Assembly (NCBI GenBank): GCA_016872555.1
Contig: VGZO01000013.1
Span: 1 to 64,000 of the forward strand
From: Planctomycetota bacterium
GTDB lineage: Bacteria > Planctomycetota > Planctomycetia > Pirellulales > UBA1268
Direction of reading: 5' to 3'
Length of the DNA stretch: 64,000 nucleotides
Below are positions 25,415 through 34,721 of the stretch, in pieces. A program made the position numbers and the translations under genes. A model generated the notes under the pieces. It was given only the letters and a program-made list of their open reading frames with translations. It did not search any database and was not told the origin of the DNA. Each line of letters starts with the position of its first letter. Positions within the stretch are counted from its first letter, which is position 1.

Positions 25415-26227
25415 ATGCCGGAACTCAGAACGCTCGTCGTCATCCCTGCCCGTCTCGCCAGCCAGCGGCTGCCACGGAAGATGCTCCTGGCCGACACCGG
25501 CCTCCCGCTGGTGGTCCACACGTTCCGCGCCGCCGCCGCGGCCGTCCCGGGCGCGACGGTCGTCGTGGTCACCGACGATGCCGAGATCGCCGGCGCGATC
25601 CGCGCCGCGGGCGGACGCGCCGAGATGACCTCCCCCGACGCGCCGAGCGGCACCGCGCGGATCGTCGAGGCGCTGCCACGACTGCCAGAGGCCGATATCG
25701 TCGTCAATCTCCAGGGTGACGAGCCCGAGATCTCCCCCGCCGCCGTCGGCGCCGCGATCGCGCTGCTCGGGCGTTGCCATTCTGCCGGGATGGCGACGCT
25801 CGTGACGCCGCTGCGCTCGGCCGCCGATCTGGCGAAGCCGTCGGTCGTCAAGGCGGTGTTGACGCCGTGGCGCGATCCGCCGCCGGCCGGCCTTGTGCCC
25901 GGAGCGGCGCTCCCCGACGCCTGGCGCGCGATCACGTTCAGCCGGGCCCCGGTCCCCGCGGCGCGCGACTGGACCGACGACCTGCTGAGCGCGTCGCCGC
26001 CGCTCTACTGGCAGCATGTCGGCCTCTATGCCTACCGCCGGGCGGTGCTCGAGGCCTGGGACGATCTTCCCCCGTCGCGGCTGGCGGGGCTCGAGAGCCT
26101 CGAGCAGCTCCGCGTCGTCGAGGCCGGCATCCCGATCGCCGCCGCCGCGGTCGACCATCCGACGCGCGGGATCGACACCGCCGCCGACTACGCCGCGTTC
26201 GTGGCCCGGCTCCAGGGCGCGGCCTGA
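25415..26227 (+). CDS. kdsB: 3-deoxy-manno-octulosonate cytidylyltransferase
   Basis: 270 residues. Activates Kdo to CMP-Kdo for lipopolysaccharide core synthesis, in the cytoplasm. The nucleotide-binding start VVIPARLASQRLPRKML (about 8-24) and the metal/nucleotide segment NLQGDEPEI (about 99-107) are diagnostic; HVGLYAYRRAVLEAW and LESLEQLRVVEAG are the usual C-terminal landmarks. AAGGAG at 25402-25407 is seven bases before the ATG at 25415. Length is slightly above E. coli KdsB (248) owing to a loop around residues 145-180. Its presence argues for a Kdo-containing outer membrane. Confidence 0.94.
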   Translation: MPELRTLVVIPARLASQRLPRKMLLADTGLPLVVHTFRAAAAAVPGATVVVVTDDAEIAGAIRAAGGRAEMTSPDAPSGTARIVEALPRLPEADIVVNLQGDEPEISPAAVGAAIALLGRCHSAGMATLVTPLRSAADLAKPSVVKAVLTPWRDPPPAGLVPGAALPDAWRAITFSRAPVPAARDWTDDLLSASPPLYWQHVGLYAYRRAVLEAWDDLPPSRLAGLESLEQLRVVEAGIPIAAAAVDHPTRGIDTAADYAAFVARLQGAA

Positions 26228-26258
26228 CGGCCGTCGCCGGCCAGCGGCCGCCGCCTGG

Positions 26259-27152
26259 TCAGGTCGCCGCCTTGTAGACCGGGACCAGCAGCACGCTCGC
26301 CGGACTACCCGAGAGGACCGCCTCCGACGTGCTTCCCAGGAGCCACCGCGACAGCGTGTCGGCCGGGGTTCGGCCGACCACGACCAGGTCGATCCCTTCG
26401 CTGCGCGTGTAGGCGTTGATCCGATCCCCGGGATTGCCCTCGAGCACCACCGGCTCCCCGCCCCCCAGCGCCGCGGGCAGCGTGGCGGCGAATGCGCGTG
26501 CCCGGCCGGTGATGCCCGCCACCTCGGAATCGTGCTCCGCCTCCCACGCGCGGGCGATCGCGGCCGTGTCGGGATCGCGGACGCGTTGCTGGACCCACGG
26601 CGGCAGCGGTGCGGCGAGGAGCGACTCGGCGACGGCGATCGTCCGCCCGGTGGTGCCGGTCGGCCAGTGGAGCCGGCCGAGCGCGGAGGCCAGCGCCGGG
26701 GCACTGGCGGGATGGTGGCAGACGAGCACCTTCAGCCCCGCCGCGGGGGCGGCACGGACCACGAGCACCGGCAACTGCGCGCCATGGACGACCGCACGCG
26801 ACACGCTCCCCAGCAGCAGCCGTTCGAGCGACCCGGTCCCGCGCGAGCCGACGACGATCAGATCGGCCTTCCAGCCCGAAGCCGATTCGAGGATCCCGAC
26901 CGCGGGGGACTTGACGCTCACGATCGCCTCCGGCTGGCGGGCCATCCCCGTGGGGAGCCTGCCACAGGCCTCGGTGAACAGCGCCGCCGTCGCCCCTTCG
27001 ACGAGCTGCGGCCCCCAGGGAAGCCGGCGGGTGAGCTCGGCCGGCGAGAAATAGATCGCCACCTCGTCGACGGCCGGATCGACCAGCGCCCCCGCCAGGG
27101 AGACCGCGTCGAGCGACGCCGGGGAACCGTCGACCGCCACCAGAACCTTCAT
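26259..27152 (-). CDS. Tandem universal stress protein (two UspA domains)
   Basis: 297 residues made of two UspA folds (about 1-145 and 150-297). The first domain has the nucleotide-binding pattern G-2x-G-9x-G-S in VGSRGTGSLERLLLGSVSRA, so ATP binding is likely. The second domain keeps LLGSTSEAVL but replaces the G-2x-G turn with GRTPAD, suggesting a degenerate pocket. Soluble, cytoplasmic. The Shine-Dalgarno GGAGGAGG lies just before the ATG at 27152. It is convergent with kdsB and lies downstream of epmB on the same strand, 38 bp after its stop, so the two may share a transcript. The stress signal is unknown. Confidence 0.9.
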   Translation of the reverse strand: MKVLVAVDGSPASLDAVSLAGALVDPAVDEVAIYFSPAELTRRLPWGPQLVEGATAALFTEACGRLPTGMARQPEAIVSVKSPAVGILESASGWKADLIVVGSRGTGSLERLLLGSVSRAVVHGAQLPVLVVRAAPAAGLKVLVCHHPASAPALASALGRLHWPTGTTGRTIAVAESLLAAPLPPWVQQRVRDPDTAAIARAWEAEHDSEVAGITGRARAFAATLPAALGGGEPVVLEGNPGDRINAYTRSEGIDLVVVGRTPADTLSRWLLGSTSEAVLSGSPASVLLVPVYKAAT

Positions 27153-27190
27153 CAGCCACCTCCTCCGCCCGTGTCCGGGCTGGCACCGTT

Positions 27191-28225
27191 CTACCCGCCG
27201 GGCGGCTCCGATCCACTCCCGCCCTCGGCAGCGGCTGGGATCCACCGTTTGCCTGCCTCTCCGGGAACCTCGCGCACCAGACGCGGCACGAGGTAGCCGG
27301 GAAGCGCGGCCTGCAGCTCCGCGAGCAGGCGCCGGGCGTCGTCGTCGGCGACGGCGAAATGGGCCGCCCCGGCGACACGGTCGAGGAGATGCAGGTAGTA
27401 GGGAACGACACCGATCGACAGCAGACGCTTCGACAGCGCGGCAAGCGTGCCGACGTCGTCGTTGACGCCGGCCAGCAGCACCGCCTGGTTGAGCAGCACG
27501 CACCCTGCCCCGGCGAGGCGCGCGGCGGCGGCGGCGACCGTGTCGTCGAGCTCGGCGGGGTGATTGACGTGGAGGACCACGACCGTGGTCAATCGCGTGG
27601 CCCGCAGCAGCCCGACGAGACCGTCGGTCACCCGTTCCGGAAGGACGACCGGCAGACGGGTGTGGATCCGGAGGCGGCGGAGGTGGGCGATGGTGTCGAG
27701 GTCCCGGACGACGGCCGCCAGACGGTCGTCGTCGACGAGAAGCGGATCACCCCCGGAGAGGATCACCTCGTCGAGCGAGGCGTCGGCGGCGATCGCCGCG
27801 AGGGCCGCCGTCGGATACCCGGCGACGCCCTGGTCGGCGTAGGGGAACTCGCGGCGGAAGCAGTAGCGGCAGTTGACCGCACAGCCGCCGGTGAGCAGCA
27901 CGAGGGCGCGCCCGGCGTATTTCCGCACCAGCCCCGGTGCGGCCAGCGCCGCCGCCTCGTTCAACGGGTCGGCGCCGAAGCCGGCCACCACCCGCTCCTC
28001 TTCCACCACCGGCAACACCTGCCGGAGGAGCGGATCCTCGGGATCGCCCCGGCGCATCCGGGCGACGAACGCGCGCGGGACGAGCAGCGGGAATCCGCCG
28101 CCGCGCCCCGCCACTGCCGGATCGAGCCCGAGGACCCGGCACAATTCGGCCGGGTCACGGATCGCGTCGGCCAGGAGCCTCTGCCAGCGCGGCGGCGCGG
28201 TGGAAACAGGGGTCGAGACGGCCAT
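27191..28225 (-). CDS. epmB: EF-P beta-lysylation protein EpmB (lysine 2,3-aminomutase-like radical SAM)
   Basis: 344 residues. Radical-SAM and PLP enzyme that turns (S)-alpha-lysine into (R)-beta-lysine for attachment to EF-P. The cluster motif CxxxCxxC is intact (C115, C119, C122 in GGCAVNCRYCFRREF), followed by EVILSGGDPLLVDD and IHTRLPVVLPERV, all typical of the KamA/EpmB family. The protein lacks the long C-terminal extension of true KamA (about 415 residues), and divergently next to it lies efp, so EpmB is preferred over a catabolic lysine aminomutase. The PLP lysine is probably that in GEAGKRWIP near the C-terminus. The ligase EpmA is not in this window. ATG 28225 begins MAVSTPVST. Confidence 0.9.
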   Translation of the reverse strand: MAVSTPVSTAPPRWQRLLADAIRDPAELCRVLGLDPAVAGRGGGFPLLVPRAFVARMRRGDPEDPLLRQVLPVVEEERVVAGFGADPLNEAAALAAPGLVRKYAGRALVLLTGGCAVNCRYCFRREFPYADQGVAGYPTAALAAIAADASLDEVILSGGDPLLVDDDRLAAVVRDLDTIAHLRRLRIHTRLPVVLPERVTDGLVGLLRATRLTTVVVLHVNHPAELDDTVAAAAARLAGAGCVLLNQAVLLAGVNDDVGTLAALSKRLLSIGVVPYYLHLLDRVAGAAHFAVADDDARRLLAELQAALPGYLVPRLVREVPGEAGKRWIPAAAEGGSGSEPPGG

Positions 28226-28270
28226 GGCAGCCACGCGGCGGACGGGAACGGGCAGGGGTGGGGGCCGACG

Positions 28271-28299
28271 TTGACATCCGCCCCGACCGCGGCGACGCT
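28271..28299 (+). promoter_or_regulatory. Possible efp promoter
   Basis: A perfect -35 hexamer TTGACA lies at 28271-28276 in the efp/epmB divergent gap, with a weak -10 (GACGCT, 28294-28299) after a 17-base spacer. The efp GTG is at 28403, which would leave a leader of about 95 nt. The weak -10 makes this tentative. Confidence 0.35.
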
Positions 28300-28402
28300 T
28301 GTCGCTTCCCGACGCCGCCGGACAGCGCGGCGGACGCCCCGCACCGCCAAAGCATACGCGCGGCAGCCGGGGGAGAAAAACGCCCTGGAGGTGACTGCCG
28401 CC

Positions 28403-28972
28403 GTGCCAGCCTACAACACCAGCGAATTCAAGAAGGGTCTCAAGGTCCAGATCGACGGCGACCCGTACATCATGATCGAGTGCAACTTCGTCAAGCCGGG
28501 CAAGGGCCAGGCGTTGTACAAGTGCAAGCTGCGGAACCTCCTCCGCAACACCGTCCTCGATCGGACCTACAAGAGCGGCGATTCGCTCGATGCCGCCGAC
28601 ATCGCCACGATCGACGCCCAGTTCCTCTACAAGCAAGGGGAGCAGTTCGTCTTCATGGACAATGCCAACTACGAGCAGTACGAGCTTTCCAAGGAGCAGG
28701 TCGACGACTCCTGGAAGTGGATCAAGGAGGGGACCGTCTGCTCGATGCTGTTGTACAACGGCAATCCGATCTCGATGGAGCCCCCCAATCACATGATGCT
28801 CAAGGTCGAATACGCCGAACCGGCGATCCGCGGCAACACCGCGACCAACCTCACCAAACCGGTGAAGCTCGAGACCGGGGCCGAGGTCGTGGTGCCGGCG
28901 TTCATCGAGCAGGGTGACACGATCAAGATCGACACCCGGACCGGCGAGTACCTCGAGCGCGTCAAGGTCTGA
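28403..28972 (+). CDS. efp: Elongation factor P
   Basis: 189 residues, the standard EF-P length, in three OB-like beta domains. EF-P rescues ribosomes stalled at polyproline. The modification loop reads FVKPGKGQA with Lys at position 34, exactly where E. coli EF-P carries beta-lysine, and the divergent neighbour is the EpmB aminomutase, so a beta-lysylated EF-P is expected. The C-terminal domain motif (PAFIEQGDTIKIDTRTGEYL) is intact. The start is a GTG at 28403 giving MPAYNTSEFKKGLK, the family's usual beginning, with GGAGGT at 28387-28392; another in-frame GTG four codons earlier overlaps that Shine-Dalgarno and was rejected. Confidence 0.96.
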   Translation: MPAYNTSEFKKGLKVQIDGDPYIMIECNFVKPGKGQALYKCKLRNLLRNTVLDRTYKSGDSLDAADIATIDAQFLYKQGEQFVFMDNANYEQYELSKEQVDDSWKWIKEGTVCSMLLYNGNPISMEPPNHMMLKVEYAEPAIRGNTATNLTKPVKLETGAEVVVPAFIEQGDTIKIDTRTGEYLERVKV

Positions 28973-29184
28973 GCGACCGGGGATCGAGGGCGGGGACGTT
29001 TGGCACGCCCCGCGTCTCTGGGCGCCGGTATCGACCCGGGATCGTCAAGGAGTCGACGTCGACAGACCTCAGCTCGGGCTCGACAGAGGAGAGACGCCCC
29101 TCGCGCCTTTCCCCTCGCACCGACGGCTGTGGCTCCGGCAGCGCGAGGCGGCGGAGGCCATGGAGCGCTCCGCAGCCGCGACAA

Positions 29185-30762
29185 TCAGTCCCACCACCAG
29201 CGGCCGGCGGGCAGGACGTTGGCGTCGGCATGGGCCCGACCGACCGTGCCCTGTTCGTCCATGAGGAGATTCGGCGGGTCGAGGGCACGCCGCGGCTCGA
29301 GCGTCACGCCACCGCCGATCGGCGTCAGCAGCCGGCTCCCCTTCCAGACGGCGTGCACCGCCGGCTCAACCGCGGCGGGGGCCACGAGCCCGTCGACCGG
29401 GCAGGTCTTCTCGTCGCGGAGCCCCGCGGCCGACCAGCCGGTGAGGCCGTAGGCATCGTGCTGCTGGAGGTACGCGGCGGCCACGGCGAGGTCGAAGAGG
29501 TTGCGGAGCTGGGCGTAGACCGGCGTCCGGGCGGCGATCTCCGGATACTTCTTGGTGAACGTGTCGGTGAACGTCTTGCTCGCCCGGTCGGCACGATCGG
29601 CTGACATCCGCCGGCCGTCGGGGAGGACGACCTCGTCGGCCCCGACGAGCTTGAGGCCCCGGCCGACCAATTCGATCGCCATGTCGTCCTCGGAGACGCG
29701 GACGCACTGGTAGTCGGGGACGAAGTACCAGCGCCGGAGGGCGTTGGCGGCGATGCTCGACGAGCTCGCCAGCTCGATCCAGGTGCTCATCTTCACCGGA
29801 GGCCGCTCCATCCCGATGCCGATCAGCTTCATCCGATAGTCAGCCTCGACCATCACCTGGGCGAAGTGTGAAGCCGGGCTGACGCCGTCGATGCGGATCA
29901 CCTGCGGCCCGAGCGCCTGCTGCATCCCGGTCACGATCTGGTCGACGCTGGCCTGCGGGTTGACGCGCCCGAGGCGGCGGAGGTGGGACTGGAGCGCGGC
30001 GAGCCCTTCCTGGGTCGGATCGATCGAGCAGCCGACGAGCCGGTCGCTCGGCTGCCCCGGCTCGAAGGCCCGCAGGGCGACGGCCAGATCCTCGAGGAGC
30101 AGCACTGGGCTGCCCGTCTCGACACCGACGACGCGGCCGGTGGCGTCGGTGATCCACGCCTCGGCCGGGCCGGCGATCACGACCTCGCCCGGAGCATCGC
30201 CCGTCGCCGGGTAGACGAAGACGTATTGCAGCCGGGTCAGACCGGCGAGTTTCGCGACGTCGTCGGGGAGCTCGCGCCCTTCGGACGCGGCGCGCGCCAC
30301 TTCCGCCTCGAGGCGCGAGAGGGCGACCTTGCGGAACTGCGAGCGGGTCCGGAGATCGGCGGGGAGGCTCGCCGCCGCGGCGCGGCGCTTCTGCAGCGAC
30401 AGGCCGGAATCGGAGACCCGCTGCGTGCGGAGGACGCCGTTGGCATCGATGACGACACCGGCGGCGCTCCCGAGGCCGCCACCACCCCCCATGCCACCGC
30501 CCATGCCGCCCATCCCGCCGCCGCCCATCCCACCCATGCCACCGCCGCCCATCCCACCGCCACCCATGCCACCGCCGCCCATGCCACCGCCGCCCATGCC
30601 ACCGCCGCCCATCCCACCGCCACCCATCCCCATGCCGCCACCACCGACCCCCATCTGTGCGACGGCCCGCGAGACGGGAGCGAGGAACAGCGCTGCGGTG
30701 ATCGCCAGGAGTCCGAGACGGCCGCAACCGGCGGACCGGCAGAACAGTTGGAACCGACGCAT
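29185..30762 (-). CDS. DUF1598 family exported protein with Gly/Met repeats
   Basis: 525 residues. Signal peptide (LGLLAITAALFLAPVSRAVA, cleaved near residue 36), then about 60 residues built almost entirely of MGGGG units (residues about 37-95), then a folded part. The stretches LVGCSIDPTQEGLAALQSHL and MGIERPPVKMSTW-like segments fit the planctomycete DUF1598 family, whose function is unknown. There are no membrane helices after the signal, so a periplasmic or surface location is likely. The repeats are encoded by near-identical 15-18 bp units (30481-30650). It lies 237 bp downstream of dnaE on the same strand; no shared function is implied. Confidence 0.82.
   Translation of the reverse strand: MRRFQLFCRSAGCGRLGLLAITAALFLAPVSRAVAQMGVGGGGMGMGGGGMGGGGMGGGGMGGGGMGGGGMGGGGMGGMGGGGMGGMGGGMGGGGGLGSAAGVVIDANGVLRTQRVSDSGLSLQKRRAAAASLPADLRTRSQFRKVALSRLEAEVARAASEGRELPDDVAKLAGLTRLQYVFVYPATGDAPGEVVIAGPAEAWITDATGRVVGVETGSPVLLLEDLAVALRAFEPGQPSDRLVGCSIDPTQEGLAALQSHLRRLGRVNPQASVDQIVTGMQQALGPQVIRIDGVSPASHFAQVMVEADYRMKLIGIGMERPPVKMSTWIELASSSSIAANALRRWYFVPDYQCVRVSEDDMAIELVGRGLKLVGADEVVLPDGRRMSADRADRASKTFTDTFTKKYPEIAARTPVYAQLRNLFDLAVAAAYLQQHDAYGLTGWSAAGLRDEKTCPVDGLVAPAAVEPAVHAVWKGSRLLTPIGGGVTLEPRRALDPPNLLMDEQGTVGRAHADANVLPAGRWWWD
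30481..30650 (-). repeat. Gly/Met-coding minisatellite inside the DUF1598 gene
   Basis: On the + strand this stretch is a run of imperfect 15- and 18-bp units of the form CCACCGCCGCCCATG or CCACCCATGCCACCG. In the reading frame each unit encodes MGGGG or a shortened MGG. Such arrays change length by slippage, so the number of units may vary between strains. Confidence 0.8.
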
Positions 30763-30999
30763 GGACTCACCCGGGAACGTGGGGGGATTGGGGCTCGGCA
30801 GGTTCGCACGTCAGCCTATTCCCGCCCCGGAGGGCGGGCAACGTGGCCGCCGACGGACCACAAGGACTCCGGTCGTTCTTCGGCCCGGCGTCGAGCGGCG
30901 ATTGACCCGGTTTTTCCCCGACTCCCCGACCGGAACGACCGGACCATTTCCCCACCATGCCGGCGCGGCGACAGCCATCGTCCATCCCCGCACGTGGGG

Positions 31000-33900
31000 T
31001 CACGCGGAGCGGGCAGGAGCGCGACCGGACGCCTGACGTCGGGGGCCGTCGCCGTCGCGTCGCTGCACGACCGGGGTCGCCCGCACCGACCCCGGTCCGA
31101 GGAGCGCGACCAGATCGGCATGCAGCGCCTCGGACCAGGCGACGGCGTGGCGGTCGCAGTCGACGTGCACGCGCCGGCCGTCGGCCAATTCGATCACCAG
31201 CCGCAGCGGGACCGCGCCCGGGTGGCGGTGGACCACGGTGGCGAGGCGGTCGAGGAGGTCGGAGCCGTGCCGGGACTCGTCGAACCGCACCGTCACGCTC
31301 GACACCGGACGGCTCCAGACCGCGGCGACCGGGACCAGATCGTTGACGATCAGGTTCGTTTCGTCGCTCCCGGCCCGGCGGTCGATCGATCCGGTCACGA
31401 TGACGACCTCGTCGGTGCGGATCCGCTCGCCGACGCGGGCGAATTCCTCGGGCCAGCAGATCGTGCGGACCAGCCCCTCCATGTCTTCGAGGTCGAACAT
31501 CGCGTAGCGCGTGTGCGTCGAGCCGTTCCGCGGCTGCTTGACCGCCGAATGCTTGACCGCGGCGACGAGCCCGCCGATCACGACTTCGCGGCGCGCGGGC
31601 ACGCCGGTGAGCCCGGTCGTGCCGTGGGTCGTGACCGCGTCGAGCACGGCCGCATGCTCGGCGAGGGGATGGCTGTGGACGTAGTAGCCGAGCACCTCCT
31701 TCTCCCCGAGGCGCATCTGCGCGTCGGACAGTGGCGGCACGTCGGTGCCGCCGCCGCGCACGGCGGCCGGTGCCGCCGGCGCCGGCGCGGCATCGAGCGC
31801 GTCGAACAGGCTCTTCTGGCCGCTGCGCCGATCGGCAAGCCGCGCGGCGCCGGCGGCCATCGCCCGCTCGATGCCCGCCAGCACGGCGCCCCGGTGGCGC
31901 CCGAGGGCGTCGAGCGCCCCGGCCTTGCCGAGGCTTTCGATCGCCGTCCGATTGACGACCGCCGGGTCGAGGCGCCCGCAGAAGTCGTCGAGGTCGCCGT
32001 AGGGCCCGCCGCGCTGCCGCTCGGTGGCGATCGCCTCGGCGGCCTGGAGGCCGCAGCCCTTGATCGCCGCCAGCCCGAAGGCGATCCGACCGTCGCGGAC
32101 CGAGAAGTCGGGCATCGAGACGTTGACGTCGGGGGGGGCGACCTCGATCCCCATCCGCCGGCAGTCCTCGACGTGCTCGACCAGGGCGTCCTTCTTCTTG
32201 AAATTCCGGCCGGTGATATCGCCGGACAGCAGTGCCGCCATGAACTCGACCGGCCAGTGGGTCTTGAGGTAGGCGGTCTGCCAGGCGAGCAGGGCGTAGG
32301 CGGTGGAGTGGCTCTTGTTGAAGCCGTACCCGGCGAACTTCTCGATCAACCCGAACAGGTCGGCCGCCTCGCCGGCCGCGAGACCCCGCGCCTTGGCCCC
32401 GGCCACGAAGCGCTCGCGAAACTGTGAGATCGTCTCCAGCTTCTTCCTGCTGATCGCCTTGATGCACGTGTAGGCGCTCGACAACTCGATGCCACCGAGG
32501 CGCTCGAGGATCCGCATCACCTGCTCCTGGTAGACCATCACCCCGTGCGTCTCCTCGAGCACCTCCTTCATCACCGGATGGAGGTACTCGGCACGCTGGC
32601 GCCCGTGCTTGACGGCGACGTAGTCGTCGACCATTCCCCCCTCGAGCGGACCGGGGCGGTAGAGGGCGTTGACGGCGACGATGTCGAGGAACTGATCGGG
32701 TTTCATCCGCTGGAGCAGGTCGCGGATCCCGCCGCTCTCGAGCTGGAAGATCCCCTTCGTCTCGCCGCGGCACAGGAGCTCGAACGTCGGCCGGTCGTCG
32801 AGCGGGAAGGCAAACGGGTCGGGGCGCGGCTGGCCAGTGGCGGCGATGATCTCGAGCGTCTTGGCGACCACCGTGAGGTAGCGGAGCCCGAGGAAGTCCA
32901 TCTTCATCAGGCCGGCGCGCTCGACGTCGCCCATCGCCCACTGCGTGATGACTTCATCCTTGCCGGTGACCCGCTGCAGCGGCACGTATTCGACGAGCGG
33001 CCGGTCGGCGATCACGACGGCGGCGGCGTGCGTGCCGACGTTGCGGGCGAGCCCCTCGATCCGGCCGGCGAGATCGACCAACTCGCGGATCTCCTGGTCG
33101 GTGTCGCAGGCCTCGGCGAGCCGGGAGCCCGGCGCGGCGGCCTCGGCCAGCGTGATCCCGAGCTGGTCGGGCACGAGGGCGACGATCGAGTCGACCCGCG
33201 GCACCGGCATCCCCAGCGCCCGGCCGACGTCGCGGATCGCGGCCCGCGCCGCCAGCGTGCCGAACGTGCCGATCTGGGCGACGTTCTCGGCGCCGTACTT
33301 CCGCTTCACGTAGTCGATGACCTCGCCGCGCCGCTCCTTGCAGAAGTCGATGTCGATGTCGGGGGCTTCCTTGCGGTTCTCGTCGAGGAATCGCTCGAAC
33401 AGCAGGTCATATTCCAGCGGGCAGACGTGCGACAGGTGCAGCGCGTAGGCGACCAGCGCACCCACGCCCGAGCCACGGGCCGCGGCGGGGATCCCCTGCT
33501 CGCGGGCGTGGCGGACGAAGTCGTGGACGATGAGGAAATAGCTGGAGAACCCAAGTTTCTCGATCACGGCCAATTCGCGGTCGAGCCGGGCGACGACGTC
33601 GGCGTGGAGATTGCCCGCGTCGCGCGCGGCGGCGGGGTCACGCCACCGTTTCGCGACGTCGGCATAGCGGTCGCAGAGGCCGGCGACGCACAGCCGGCGG
33701 AGCTCGCTGCCCGACGTGCATCCCGTCGGCACCTCGAACCCGGGGAAATGCCGGCGCCCGAGCTCGAGATCGATCGACACGCCGTCGGCGATCTGCTGGC
33801 TGCGGGCCACGGCGGCGAGCGTCTCCTCGCCACGCAGCGCTCCGACCATCGCCGCCATCTCGGCCGGGCTCTTGAGGTAGTACTCGGTGGCCTCCATCCG

Positions 33901-34632
33901 CAGGCGACCGGGGTCGTTGCGGAACCGGCCGGTGTTGACGCACAGGAGGATGTCCTGGGCCTCGGCGTCCTCGCGGTTGACGTAGTGGCAATCGCAGGTC
34001 GCGACCGTCGGGATCCCGGCGTGGCGGGCCACGTCGAGCGCGGCGAGCGTCACCTGCCGCTGCAGGTCGAGGCCGTTGTCCTGGATCTCGATGAAGTACC
34101 GATCGCCGAACACCGACGCGAACCAGCCCACGATCTCCGCCGAGGCGACCAGGGCGTCGGCCTGCCCGCTCCCGCTGCCGACCAGCGACCGGCTGAACTC
34201 GCTCGCCAGACAGCCCGACAGGCAGATGATGCCGGCCGAATGGGCGGCGAGCAGCTCCCGGTCGATGCGCGGCTTGAAGTAGAAGCCCTCCAAATACGCC
34301 TTGGTGGCCAGTTGGAGGAGGTTGCCGAAACCCTCCCGGTCCTTCGCCAGGAGCGTGAGGTGGTAGCTCGATTCCCGCTGGCTGCCGGCATCCTTCTGAA
34401 ACCGGCTCCCGGGTGCGATGTAGGCCTCGTACCCGATGATCGGATTGATGCCCGCCGCCTTGGCAGCCTCGTAGAACTCCAGCGCCCCGTGGAGATTGCC
34501 GTGGTCGGTGATCGCCAGGGCGTTCATCCCCAGCTCGGCCGTGCGGGCCACGAGCCGGTCGATCGAGCTGGCGCCGTCGAGCAGGCTGTAGTGGCTGTGG
34601 CAGTGGAGATGGACGAACGGGGGTGGGGTCAC
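31000..34632 (-). CDS. dnaE: DNA polymerase III alpha subunit
   Basis: 1210 residues, the replicative C-family polymerase (E. coli 1160). An N-terminal PHP domain opens with HLHCHSHYSLLDGASS and keeps metal-binding-type residues (AITDHGNLHG). The palm aspartates are in PDIDIDF (about 424-430). The finger and tandem HhH region, and a C-terminal OB-fold (VIGGLVAAVKHS, then SIDRRAGSDETNLIV) are all present in DnaE1 order. The start is a GTG at 34632 with a GGAGGGAG Shine-Dalgarno about 9 bases upstream. It acts in the replisome with clamp and proofreading subunits that are not in the window. It appears monocistronic; no SOS box was recognised. Confidence 0.96.
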   Translation of the reverse strand: MTPPPFVHLHCHSHYSLLDGASSIDRLVARTAELGMNALAITDHGNLHGALEFYEAAKAAGINPIIGYEAYIAPGSRFQKDAGSQRESSYHLTLLAKDREGFGNLLQLATKAYLEGFYFKPRIDRELLAAHSAGIICLSGCLASEFSRSLVGSGSGQADALVASAEIVGWFASVFGDRYFIEIQDNGLDLQRQVTLAALDVARHAGIPTVATCDCHYVNREDAEAQDILLCVNTGRFRNDPGRLRMEATEYYLKSPAEMAAMVGALRGEETLAAVARSQQIADGVSIDLELGRRHFPGFEVPTGCTSGSELRRLCVAGLCDRYADVAKRWRDPAAARDAGNLHADVVARLDRELAVIEKLGFSSYFLIVHDFVRHAREQGIPAAARGSGVGALVAYALHLSHVCPLEYDLLFERFLDENRKEAPDIDIDFCKERRGEVIDYVKRKYGAENVAQIGTFGTLAARAAIRDVGRALGMPVPRVDSIVALVPDQLGITLAEAAAPGSRLAEACDTDQEIRELVDLAGRIEGLARNVGTHAAAVVIADRPLVEYVPLQRVTGKDEVITQWAMGDVERAGLMKMDFLGLRYLTVVAKTLEIIAATGQPRPDPFAFPLDDRPTFELLCRGETKGIFQLESGGIRDLLQRMKPDQFLDIVAVNALYRPGPLEGGMVDDYVAVKHGRQRAEYLHPVMKEVLEETHGVMVYQEQVMRILERLGGIELSSAYTCIKAISRKKLETISQFRERFVAGAKARGLAAGEAADLFGLIEKFAGYGFNKSHSTAYALLAWQTAYLKTHWPVEFMAALLSGDITGRNFKKKDALVEHVEDCRRMGIEVAPPDVNVSMPDFSVRDGRIAFGLAAIKGCGLQAAEAIATERQRGGPYGDLDDFCGRLDPAVVNRTAIESLGKAGALDALGRHRGAVLAGIERAMAAGAARLADRRSGQKSLFDALDAAPAPAAPAAVRGGGTDVPPLSDAQMRLGEKEVLGYYVHSHPLAEHAAVLDAVTTHGTTGLTGVPARREVVIGGLVAAVKHSAVKQPRNGSTHTRYAMFDLEDMEGLVRTICWPEEFARVGERIRTDEVVIVTGSIDRRAGSDETNLIVNDLVPVAAVWSRPVSSVTVRFDESRHGSDLLDRLATVVHRHPGAVPLRLVIELADGRRVHVDCDRHAVAWSEALHADLVALLGPGSVRATPVVQRRDGDGPRRQASGRAPARSA

Positions 34633-34721
34633 GGGCGGCTCCCTCCGGTGGTGACGGCCAGGATTCTACCGCGCGGAAGGCAGGGTTCACCCGCCGCCAC
34701 GAGACTCGGACGCGGCACGCC

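Noticed and set aside
30481-30650. CRISPR-like repeat array
   Set aside because: The units are contiguous, without spacers, and encode MGGGG repeats in frame within an annotated protein.
29983-32427. An 814-residue open frame on the + strand containing a His/Ala/Thr-rich repeat
   Set aside because: The repeat is only the antisense reading of the Gly/Met repeats of the DUF1598 protein; the rest lies opposite dnaE.
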